Below, piece after piece: positions 22,832 to 30,241 of a stretch of 49,968 nt of DNA. The translations under genes and the position numbers were made by a program. The stretch spans positions 1 to 49,968 of the forward strand of contig NZ_BMRK01000027.1 of the NCBI RefSeq assembly GCF_014648595.1. Direction: 5' to 3'. Source of the stretch: Nocardioides luteus (GTDB taxonomy: Bacteria; Actinomycetota; Actinomycetes; Propionibacteriales; Nocardioidaceae). How positions within the stretch are numbered: position 1 is the first letter of the stretch; each line of letters opens with the position of its first letter. The notes below the pieces were generated by a model. The model did not search any database, was not told the DNA's origin, and saw only the letters and a program-made list of their open reading frames with translations.

Positions 22832-25447
22832 TCAGTCTACGTATCGACTCTCGTTCGGGCACACTGCCGTCGGGTCGTCCCTCATGACCGCCGATGAGGT
22901 GTAGGCGGGGCTCTGGCCTCCGGCACGGTGACGGCCGAGGTTCCACTCGAGCCAGTCGTCGTCATGGTCATAGGGGATGAGTACGCAGGCGCGCAGCTCC
23001 TCCGGCAGTTTCTCGAGCGCGGGCACGGCGTCGTCGGAGAGTCCGCGGAGGTAGTCCAGGTCGATCTTCCCGGTCTCCTCGTAGCGGGTGACGTTGTGCT
23101 GGGCGGTCCAGGCGTCCGGGTTGATCGCGGCGATCCCGAGCAGCGCGACGGCCCCGCTGACCAGCGCGAACCGGCCGAGCCAGAGCCCGCCGGCGATCGC
23201 CCTGCCGGCCACCGCGGAGACGAACCCGGCGATCACCAGCAGGCCCAGCCAGCCCTCGAAGACGTCGACGAGAAGGCGGAGCTGCGTGAAGCCGTACGCC
23301 TCCTGGTAGAGGTGCATCCGGTAGAGCGCCGAGCCGACGACGACGAGCGCCTCCGCGGTCAGCAGCCCGAGCGCGACCCGCAGCCACAGCCGGTCGCTGA
23401 CGGTCTTGGTCGGCGCCTTGCGCGCCGCCGCCCAGATCACCAGCAGGGTCAGCGCGGTCGCGACGGTGAGCTGGCCGAAGCCCTGGTGGACGTACTCGGC
23501 ATAGGTCAGCCCCGTCGTCTCGCGCAGATAGTCCTCGCCGCCGAAGACCGCGGTGGCCTGGGCGATCAGGAACGCTGCGAAGACGGCGACCACGACACCC
23601 ACCGGAGCCAGCCACTCGTACCGGTTGGCGACGGGCTGGGTCGTGCGCTCGCTGCGGTCGATCCGCGGCGGGTTCAGAGCCAGGTACGCAGCGGCCAGCA
23701 CGAGACCGAAGACGAAGACGGTCATGAAGATCCGAGCGGCGAAGGTGTCGGGGCGGATGTCCGGCACGAACTGGTCGACCCAGCTGCCCAGGACCGCGTC
23801 GGCGGTGGCGAAGAGCAGCCCGAAGATGATCAGGCCGAGCAGCGAGAGCAGCGTGGTGCGGGCGACGGCCGCGCCGTGGCCCTTGCCCGAGACGCTGGTC
23901 ATCGTGCGGCCGAGCCAGGGCAGGCCGCGCAGGCCGGCCAGCGGCCACGAGATCCCGGCCAGCACGATCCCCAGCAGCGTCTTGGCCAGTGTCGATCCGC
24001 TCAGCAGGACGGCGATCGACGCGATGATGCTCAGCGCGACGATCCATTCGGCGTCCCGGACGACCGCGACCGCGGAGAGCAGTGCGAACAGGACGTAGCA
24101 GAGGATCGGGAACCAGCCCCGCCGCTCCTTGCCCGCCAGCATCACGACCCCGCCGGCGGCGAGCAGGACGATGACCGTGCCGAGCCCGGCGTTGCGGTCG
24201 GGGAACAGCAGGCCGCCGAGCAGACCGGCGACGACGGCGCCGAGGAAGAGGCCGAACCGTCCGGGGACGCCGGTGTCGGGCCAGTAGGTGCCGAAGATGT
24301 CGTCGAGGACCGAGGGGGAGGCGGCGACATCGCCGGAGACGGCCGGAGCAGCCTTCGTGGGAGCGGATGGTTCGGCGGGCTCGGCCGCCGGGGGAGTGGT
24401 GGGCATCTGCGTCTCCTCGTGGGTGGGGGTGAGATGAGTGGTCAGTGGCCGCGCGGGTGGCCGCAGCGGAAGATCGACGCGCACCCGGGCACCGGACGCG
24501 CCGGGGAGCGGGTCGAGGAAGGCGATGGAGCCGCCGTGCAGGTCGGTGACCCAGCGGGCGATGGCGAGCCCGAGGCCGGTGCCGCCGCTCTCGGCGGAGG
24601 CGCCGAGGGTGCCGAAGGGCTCGAACACGCGGCTCCGGTCGGCGGCCGGGATGCCGGGGCCGGAGTCGAGGACCTCGAGGTGGTAGCGCTCGCCGTCACG
24701 CCCGCCGCGCACGGTGACCACACCGTCGCGGGGACTGTGCCGGGAGGCGTTGTCGAGCAGGTTGACGACCAGCTGGCTGAGCCGGTCGGGGTCGGCCTCG
24801 ACGACCAGGTCGGCGGGCGCGTCGATCTCGTAGGAGACCGGCCGGCCGTTGGCGCGCACCTCGGCGACGCACGCCTCCAGCAGCGGTCCGACCTCCACCG
24901 ACGACGTGCTCAGCGGCGCCTTGCCGGCGTCGACGCGCGCCAGGTCGAGCAGGTCCTCCACCAGCCGGCTCAGCCGCTCGGCCTGGCCGAACGCGGTCTG
25001 CAGCGCCGCCGGGTCCGAACCGACACCGTCGACGAGGTTCTCCAGCACCACCGTCAGAGCGGCCAGCGGCGTACGCAGCTCGTGGGAGACGTTGGCGACC
25101 AGGTCGCGGCGCTGCCGGTCGACGGCGCCCAGGTCGCTGGCCATGGTGTTGAACGCCCGACCGAGCTGGCCCACCTCGTCGGACCCGACGGCGGGCACCG
25201 AGACCGAGTAGTCGCCCCGGGCCATCCGCCGCGACGCCAGCGTCATCTGCCGCAGCGGCGAGGTCATCCCGGCCGCCAGCAGCTGGGTGACGGCGAGCGC
25301 GATGGCGATCGTGACCGGGATCGAGATCCACGGCGAGACCCCGGCGACCCGGCCGACGGAGGCGACGACCGCGGCCACCAGGGCACTGGCCGCGACCAGC
25401 AGACCGAGCTTGACCTTGATCGAGGAGACCCGCTCCAGAGGAGTCAT
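22832..25447 (-). CDS. Sensor histidine kinase fused in frame to a DUF4173-like membrane domain
   Basis: One uninterrupted frame of 871 aa. Residues 1-347 are a histidine kinase: two N-terminal membrane segments, a HAMP (TSPLRQMTLASRRMARGDYSV), H-box ANVSHELRTPLAAL, N-box LLDNASRHS, and G-boxes DSGPGIP and GGTGLGLAIA. Residues 348-871 are a multi-pass membrane region (about ten helices, LALNPPRIDRSERTT between helices, cytosolic-looking DLDYLRGLSDDAVPALEKLP) like DUF4173/DUF4153 proteins, normally a separate gene. At the junction ATG 24406 has GAGGAG 6 nt upstream, so the membrane part could also be made alone. There is no stop between the halves. The kinase ATG overlaps the regulator's stop by 4 nt. 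Confidence 0.82.
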   Translation of the reverse strand: MTPLERVSSIKVKLGLLVAASALVAAVVASVGRVAGVSPWISIPVTIAIALAVTQLLAAGMTSPLRQMTLASRRMARGDYSVSVPAVGSDEVGQLGRAFNTMASDLGAVDRQRRDLVANVSHELRTPLAALTVVLENLVDGVGSDPAALQTAFGQAERLSRLVEDLLDLARVDAGKAPLSTSSVEVGPLLEACVAEVRANGRPVSYEIDAPADLVVEADPDRLSQLVVNLLDNASRHSPRDGVVTVRGGRDGERYHLEVLDSGPGIPAADRSRVFEPFGTLGASAESGGTGLGLAIARWVTDLHGGSIAFLDPLPGASGARVRVDLPLRPPARPLTTHLTPTHEETQMPTTPPAAEPAEPSAPTKAAPAVSGDVAASPSVLDDIFGTYWPDTGVPGRFGLFLGAVVAGLLGGLLFPDRNAGLGTVIVLLAAGGVVMLAGKERRGWFPILCYVLFALLSAVAVVRDAEWIVALSIIASIAVLLSGSTLAKTLLGIVLAGISWPLAGLRGLPWLGRTMTSVSGKGHGAAVARTTLLSLLGLIIFGLLFATADAVLGSWVDQFVPDIRPDTFAARIFMTVFVFGLVLAAAYLALNPPRIDRSERTTQPVANRYEWLAPVGVVVAVFAAFLIAQATAVFGGEDYLRETTGLTYAEYVHQGFGQLTVATALTLLVIWAAARKAPTKTVSDRLWLRVALGLLTAEALVVVGSALYRMHLYQEAYGFTQLRLLVDVFEGWLGLLVIAGFVSAVAGRAIAGGLWLGRFALVSGAVALLGIAAINPDAWTAQHNVTRYEETGKIDLDYLRGLSDDAVPALEKLPEELRACVLIPYDHDDDWLEWNLGRHRAGGQSPAYTSSAVMRDDPTAVCPNESRYVD

Positions 25448-26148
25448 TCGCCGGCCTCCAGCGCGTACCCGACGCCGTGCACGGTCCGCACCCGCGACGA
25501 GCCGATCTTGCCGCGCAGCCCCTTCACATGGCTGTCGACGGTGCGGGTCCCGGAGGCGTCGTTCCAGCCCCAGACCTCGGCGAGCAGCCGCTCGCGGGTG
25601 ACCACGGCACCCGGGTCGGCGGCCAGGCAGACCAGTAGGTCGAACTCGGTCGGCGTCAGCCGGACCTCCTCCTCGTCGACCCAGACCCGCCGGGCAGCCG
25701 GGTCCATCCGCAGGCCCCCGATCTCAGCCGTACGCCGCGGAGCACCGGCCAGCTCGGCCGCCCGCTCCACCCGCCGCAGGAGCGCGTTCACCCGGGCCAC
25801 GAGCTCACGGGCCCGGAACGGCTTGGTCAGGTAGTCGTCGGCGCCGACGCCGAGCCCGACGAGCACATCCGCCTCGTCGGTGCGTGCGGTGAGCATGAGC
25901 ACCGGGACGGGACGTACCGCCTGGATGCGGCGGCACACCTCCAGCCCGTCGTAGCCGGGCAGCATCACGTCGAGGACGACCAGGTCGGGTGCGGTCTCCT
26001 CGAAGCAGGCGACCGCCCCTGGCCCGTCCCACGCCCGGACGACGTCGTACCCCTCCGCCGAGAGCCGGTCCGAGACGGCTTGGTTGATGACCGGCTCGTC
26101 CTCGACGACGAGGACCCGGCGGGGGTTGGCGCTCACATGTTCTGGCAC
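25444..26148 (-). CDS. OmpR-family response regulator
   Basis: Regulator of 234 aa: a receiver domain (VVEDEP acidic pocket; phospho-acceptor Asp in LVVLDVMLPG; Lys in LTKPFRARELV) and a C-terminal winged helix (LTPTEFDLLVCLA, WGWNDASGTRTVDSHVKGLRGKIG). It is the partner of the overlapping kinase fusion. The GTG at 26148 is leaderless: TAGCCT (minus, 26155-26160) lies 6 nt upstream. The nonamer GAACATGTG occurs twice at a 12-bp spacing right at the start codon and may be an autoregulatory site. Confidence 0.92.
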   Translation of the reverse strand: MPEHVSANPRRVLVVEDEPVINQAVSDRLSAEGYDVVRAWDGPGAVACFEETAPDLVVLDVMLPGYDGLEVCRRIQAVRPVPVLMLTARTDEADVLVGLGVGADDYLTKPFRARELVARVNALLRRVERAAELAGAPRRTAEIGGLRMDPAARRVWVDEEEVRLTPTEFDLLVCLAADPGAVVTRERLLAEVWGWNDASGTRTVDSHVKGLRGKIGSSRVRTVHGVGYALEAGE

Positions 26149-26195
26149 ATGTTCAGGCTAGAAGCCCGAGTCGCCGGAAAGCCTGCAGAAGTTGT

Positions 26196-26216
26196 GCAGG
26201 TCCTGTGAAGACCTGC
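26196..26216. promoter_or_regulatory. Inverted repeat between CBS gene and response regulator
   Basis: Perfect 7-bp arms GCAGGTC and GACCTGC around ctgtgaa, between the stop of the CBS gene (26238) and the -10 box of the regulator (26155-26160). It could be a terminator of the CBS gene or an operator upstream of the regulator promoter. Confidence 0.4.
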
Positions 26217-26237
26217 GAGAGGGGTCAGATGACGCGG

Positions 26238-26672
26238 TCAGGTCTGGTGGACGTACGCCTCGAGCTGGTCGCGCTCGAAGGCGAGCTGGTCGATGCGGTG
26301 CTTGACCAGGTCACCGATGCTGACGATGCCGACCAGGTTGCCGTCGGCGGAGACGACTGGCATGTGCCGGATCCGGCGCTGGGTCATCACGCCCAGGATG
26401 TCGTCGATGGTGGCCTCGGGGTCGCAGGTCTCGACCTCGGCGGTCATGATCGAGGAGACCTCGGCGGTGAGCAGCCCGTCGTTCTCGTGGAGACGCCGCA
26501 CCACGTCGCGCTCGGAGACGATGCCGGTCACGGCGTCGTCGTCGCTGGCGACGACGCAGGCGCCGATGCTGTGCTCTGCCAGCAGTCCGAGCAGATCGCG
26601 CACGGTGGCGGTCGGTGCGATCGTGACCACCTCGGCGATCGCCTTGCGAGAGAGAACGTCCGCGATCTTCAT
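26238..26672 (-). CDS. CBS-pair domain protein
   Basis: Stand-alone pair of CBS domains, 144 aa: VVTIAPTATVRDLLGLLAEHSIGACVV...GIVSERDVVRRL (first) and VETCDPEATIDDILGVMTQRRIRHMPVV...GIVSIGDLVKHRI (second), both ending in the usual G-I-V-S-x-x-D motif. CBS pairs bind adenine nucleotides and sense energy state; the partner is unknown. ATG 26672 is leaderless (TACCGT, minus, 26679-26684). A CRP-like site at 26690-26705 covers the expected -35 position. Confidence 0.9.
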   Translation of the reverse strand: MKIADVLSRKAIAEVVTIAPTATVRDLLGLLAEHSIGACVVASDDDAVTGIVSERDVVRRLHENDGLLTAEVSSIMTAEVETCDPEATIDDILGVMTQRRIRHMPVVSADGNLVGIVSIGDLVKHRIDQLAFERDQLEAYVHQT

Positions 26673-26689
26673 GAATCAACGGTAGCGGC

Positions 26690-26705
26690 TGTGACTCGCG
26701 TCACG
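26690..26705. promoter_or_regulatory. CRP/GlxR-like site before the CBS gene
   Basis: TGTGA-CTCGCG-TCACG matches 9 of 10 specified positions of TGTGA-N6-TCACA. It overlaps the region where the -35 of the leaderless CBS promoter should be. Confidence 0.5.
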
Positions 26706-26727
26706 CCAGGGGCTGTCCGGGAGGGTG

Positions 26728-27600
26728 CTACTCGCTTGCCGGACGGCGGAACGCGGTGACCGAACCGGGCTGGGCGGCCGGCCAGTCGGCGTCGTTGTTG
26801 CCGTCGGAGAGGCCGCCGAGGAAGGAGAGCACCGCGTCGTGCAGGTGGCCGTTGGTGGCCAGTGCGTTGCCACCCCACGGTCCGGGGTCACCGGCCAGCG
26901 AGGTGAACGACCCGCCCGCCTCGCGGACGATGATGTCCAGCGCGGCCATGTCGTAGACCTCGAGCTCCGGCTCGACGGCGATGTCGACCGCACCCTCCGC
27001 GACGAGCATGTAGGACCAGAAGTCGGAGTAGGCCCGCGTGCGCCAGCAGCGGCGCATCAGCGCCAGGAAGTCCTCCAGCCGCGAACGCTCCTCCCAGCCG
27101 TGCAGCGAGGAGTAGGACATCGAGGCGTCCTCGAGGCGGCGTACGTCGGAGACCTGGCAGCGGGTCGACTTCATCAGCGACTTGCCGGTGTGGGCGCCCT
27201 GGCCTTTCGCCGCCCACCAGCGCCGGCCGAGCTGCGGCGCAGAGACCACCGACATCACGACCTCGTCGTCGACCGCGAGCGCGATCAGCGTCGCCCAGAC
27301 CGGCACACCGCGGACGAAGTTCTTCGTGCCGTCGATCGGGTCGACGATCCAGCGCCGGCTGGAGGAGCCGGACGAACCGGTCTCCTCGCCGGTGATCGCG
27401 TCGCGGGTGCGAGCGCGGGAGAGCGTACGCCTGATCGACTCCTCCACGGCCTTGTCCGCGTCGGAGACGGGGGTGAGGTCGGGCTTGGTCATGACGTGCA
27501 GGTCGAGCGCCTTGAACCGCGACGTCGACAGCGAGTCGGCATCATCGGCCAGCAGGTGAGCCAACCGCAGGTCGTCGTTGTAGTCAGGAGTGCTCGCCAC
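26728..27600 (-). CDS. hisN: Histidinol-phosphatase (inositol monophosphatase family)
   Basis: IMPase-fold phosphatase of 290 aa. Metal-binding motifs: ITGEETG (Glu pair), WIVDPIDGTKNFVRG (DPIDGT) and EVYDMAALDIIVREAGG. The FWSYMLVAEGAVDIAVEPELEVYD stretch is typical for actinobacterial HisN, which dephosphorylates L-histidinol phosphate; a general inositol-phosphate activity is the alternative. GTG 27600 follows TACAGT (minus, 27609-27614) by 8 nt. It lies downstream of aroA and rsgA on the same strand. Confidence 0.88.
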   Translation of the reverse strand: MASTPDYNDDLRLAHLLADDADSLSTSRFKALDLHVMTKPDLTPVSDADKAVEESIRRTLSRARTRDAITGEETGSSGSSSRRWIVDPIDGTKNFVRGVPVWATLIALAVDDEVVMSVVSAPQLGRRWWAAKGQGAHTGKSLMKSTRCQVSDVRRLEDASMSYSSLHGWEERSRLEDFLALMRRCWRTRAYSDFWSYMLVAEGAVDIAVEPELEVYDMAALDIIVREAGGSFTSLAGDPGPWGGNALATNGHLHDAVLSFLGGLSDGNNDADWPAAQPGSVTAFRRPASE

Positions 27601-27645
27601 GAGGGTCAACTGTAGTGGTAACGGCGCCGGCGCGAACCCTCCCCT

Positions 27646-27659
27646 GGTAACCGGTTGCC
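27646..27659. promoter_or_regulatory. Palindrome upstream of hisN
   Basis: GGTAACCGGTTGCC is a dyad of the form GGyAACCGGTTrCC, 32 bp upstream of the hisN -10 box. It is a possible operator of unknown regulator. Confidence 0.3.
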
Positions 27660-27722
27660 CACGAAAACACGGGGAGGGGCATCGGTTCCGCTGATTCCGG
27701 CACCGACGATGATCAGCCCAGG

Positions 27723-28736
27723 TCAGAGCGCGTACGCCGGCACCGACCGTGCCTCGAGCAGCCTCCGGAACGAGACGACCCGCTCCGGGTCGAGTCTGCC
27801 GGCCTCGATCGCGGCGTCCAGCCCGCACTCCGGCTCCTCGGCGGCGTGGGTGCACCCGCGCGGGCACTCGGCGGTCGCCTCCTCCAGATCGGGGAAGGAG
27901 ACGATGAGTCGTTCCGGCTCGACGTGGGCCAGCCCGAACGTACGGATCCCCGGCGTGTCCACGATCCACCCGGCGTCATCGGGAAGCTGCAGCATCAGCG
28001 CCGAGGTGGACGTGTGCCGGCCCCGCCCGGTGACCGCGTTGACGTGCCCGACCTCGCGCCCGGCGTCGGGGACGATCGCGTTGACCAGCGTCGACTTGCC
28101 GACGCCGCTGTGGCCGAGCAGCACCGACGTACGCCCGTCGAGCTCTGCCTGCAGCGCGCTCATGTCGCCGCCACGCTGGGTCACCACCCACGGCACGCCC
28201 AGCGCGCGGTAGGTCGAGACCAGCGACTCCGGGTCGGCCAGGTCGGCCTTGGTGATGCACAGCAGCGGGTCGATGCCCGCCTCGTAGGCGGCCACCAGCG
28301 CGCGGTCGATGAACCCGGTGCGCGGCTCGGGGTCGGCGATCGCGGTGACGATCACCAGCTGGTCGGCGTTGGCGACCACGACCCGCTCGACGGGGTCGTC
28401 GTCATCGGCCGTACGCCGCAGCACCGTCTGCCGCGGCTCGACCTCGACGATCCGGGCCAGCGCGCCCTCCGCACCCGAGGTGTCACCGACGACCTTCACC
28501 CGGTCGCCCACGACCACACCCTTGCGCCCGAGCGGCCGAGCCTTGACCGCCCACACCTCGACGTCCGGGGCGTCGTCCATGACCAGCGTGAACCGGCCCC
28601 GGTCGACCGTGATCACCCGCCCCAGGTCGGCGTCGTCGTAGCTCGGCCGGTCCTTCGTCCGCGGCCGCGTCCGGCGGCGCGGGCGGTCGTAGTGCTCGAC
28701 GTCCTCGGTGCCGTAGCGGCGCTGTGCCTTCGCCAT
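27723..28736 (-). CDS. rsgA: Ribosome small-subunit-dependent GTPase A
   Basis: Circularly permuted GTPase of 337 aa. Order seen: N-terminal OB fold (about 38-110), G4-like CITKADL, then G1 GHSGVGKSTL, G3 DTPG, and the C-terminal zinc site with CPRGCTH and EPEC. It matures the 30S subunit in a GTP-dependent way. ATG 28736 has a GGGAG ribosome site. A long leader full of inverted repeats separates it from aroA, unlike the tight spacing elsewhere. Confidence 0.93.
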   Translation of the reverse strand: MAKAQRRYGTEDVEHYDRPRRRTRPRTKDRPSYDDADLGRVITVDRGRFTLVMDDAPDVEVWAVKARPLGRKGVVVGDRVKVVGDTSGAEGALARIVEVEPRQTVLRRTADDDDPVERVVVANADQLVIVTAIADPEPRTGFIDRALVAAYEAGIDPLLCITKADLADPESLVSTYRALGVPWVVTQRGGDMSALQAELDGRTSVLLGHSGVGKSTLVNAIVPDAGREVGHVNAVTGRGRHTSTSALMLQLPDDAGWIVDTPGIRTFGLAHVEPERLIVSFPDLEEATAECPRGCTHAAEEPECGLDAAIEAGRLDPERVVSFRRLLEARSVPAYAL

Positions 28737-28783
28737 CAGGGGGCTCCCGGGGTGGGGGTTTCGGGTGACGGGTAACCGGGCGT

Positions 28784-28864
28784 GGGATACCCGGTCGACC
28801 GGGTATCCCTGGACTTGACGGGCACTGAAACACCCGACAAGTCCATGAAGTGCCCGTCCAGTCC
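28784..28864. repeat. Nested inverted repeats between aroA and rsgA
   Basis: Two elements. (1) A perfect 26-bp palindrome at 28784-28809 (half-site GGGATACCCGGTC, centred on GTCGAC). (2) Three copies of a GGACTtGaCGGG-type repeat: one on the plus strand (28811-28826) and two on the minus strand (28831-28844 and 28849-28864, exactly 20 bp apart). The first arm can pair with either of the others: 15 of 16 positions with the far arm, 12 of 14 with the near one. That gives mutually exclusive hairpins in the rsgA leader. Confidence 0.75.
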
Positions 28865-28889
28865 CCAGATCGATCTCATCAGCTGGACC

Positions 28890-30173
28890 TCAGAAGAGCC
28901 CCGCCCAGAAGGGCGCGAAGTCGGTGAAGGTCTTGCTGGTGGTGGTGATGTTCTCGACGAGTACGTCCTCGACGACGGCGCCGATGATGACGCCGGCGTG
29001 CGCCATCCGGTGGTCGGCGTAGGTGTGGAAGACCCCGCCATGGAGGGTCGCGGGGCGGATCGTCAGCCCGTCGGGATGCTCGGTGACGTCGGCCCCGAGC
29101 GCACCGAGCTCGCGGGCCAGCGCGGCGAGTCGGTCGGTCTCGTGGCCGCGGATGTGGCCGATGCCGGTGAGGTGCGACGGCGTCGAGGCGAGCGCGCACA
29201 TCGCGGCGACGGCGGGGGTGAGCTCGCCGATGTCGTGCATGTCGAGGTCGATCCCGGTCAGCTGCTCCGGCCCGGTGACGGTGAGCCCGTCGTCGGTGAC
29301 CTGCACCTCGCAGCCCATCAGCGCGAGCACCTCGCGCAGGTGGTCACCGGGCTGGTCGGTGGCCTGCGGCCAGTCGCGTACGGTCACCGTGCCGCCCGAG
29401 ACCGCAGCCAGCGCGAGGAACGGGGCCGCGTTGGAGAGGTCGGGCTCGATGGTGCGGTCCAGCGGCGCGATGGGGCCCGGCGCCACGGTCCACCGGTTGG
29501 CGTCAGAGTCGTCGACGGCCACGCCGTGCTCACGCAGCATCGCCACCGTCATGTCGATGTGGGGGAGCGAGGGGACGGGCTTGCCGTCGTGACGTACGTC
29601 CACGCCCTGCTCGTAGCGCGCCCCCGCGAGCAGCAGCGCGCTGATGAACTGGCTCGACGCGGACGCGTCGACCACCACGGTCCCACCCGGCACCGCGCCG
29701 GCGCCGCGGATCGTGAACGGCAGCGCGTCACCCTCGATATCGACGCCGAGGTCACGCAGCGCACGCAGCACCTCGCCGACCGGCCGCTTGCGCATGTGTG
29801 GGTCGCCGTCGAATGCGACGGTGCCGGTGGAGAGCGCGGCCACCGGAGGTACGAAGCGCATCACAGTCCCAGCCAGCCCGCAGTCGATCTCGGCGTCGGC
29901 GCCGAACGCACCCGGGGTGACGACCCAGTCCTCGCCCGAGGTGTCGACGTGCGACCCGAGCGAGGTCAGTGCCGCCGCCATCAGTCGGGTGTCGCGGGAC
30001 ACCAGGGCGCGGCGTACGACGCTCGGACCGTCGGCGATCGCTGCCAGCAGCAGGGCTCGGTTGGTGAGCGACTTGCTTCCCGGCAGCGACACGCTCGCCG
30101 TCACCGGACCGCTCGCTCGTGGCGCCGGCCAGGGGTCGGCGATCTCGGCAGCACGGTCCGTCGTCGTAGTCAC
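28890..30173 (-). CDS. aroA: 3-phosphoshikimate 1-carboxyvinyltransferase (EPSP synthase)
   Basis: EPSP synthase of 427 aa: [19 protein letters not shown] (PEP/shikimate-3-phosphate loop), [44 protein letters not shown], and near the end [12 protein letters not shown] with the catalytic Asp. It makes EPSP for chorismate synthesis, upstream of the chorismate mutase at 10.4 kb. GTG 30173 is leaderless: TAAAGT (minus, 30181-30186) is 7 nt upstream. Upstream of rsgA on the same strand, as in other actinobacteria. Confidence 0.95.
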   Translation of the reverse strand: MTTTTDRAAEIADPWPAPRASGPVTASVSLPGSKSLTNRALLLAAIADGPSVVRRALVSRDTRLMAAALTSLGSHVDTSGEDWVVTPGAFGADAEIDCGLAGTVMRFVPPVAALSTGTVAFDGDPHMRKRPVGEVLRALRDLGVDIEGDALPFTIRGAGAVPGGTVVVDASASSQFISALLLAGARYEQGVDVRHDGKPVPSLPHIDMTVAMLREHGVAVDDSDANRWTVAPGPIAPLDRTIEPDLSNAAPFLALAAVSGGTVTVRDWPQATDQPGDHLREVLALMGCEVQVTDDGLTVTGPEQLTGIDLDMHDIGELTPAVAAMCALASTPSHLTGIGHIRGHETDRLAALARELGALGADVTEHPDGLTIRPATLHGGVFHTYADHRMAHAGVIIGAVVEDVLVENITTTSKTFTDFAPFWAGLF

Positions 30174-30241
30174 AGGCCCAACTTTAGTGTCTGCGGGCTC
30201 CGCGAACCGCAGCGTGTCCGCTGCCGCATGCCCGGCCGGGG

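Noticed and set aside
22832-24406. Separate DUF4173 gene with its own promoter
   Set aside because: No stop codon ends the kinase frame; only the internal ribosome site supports it, so it is reported as part of the fusion.
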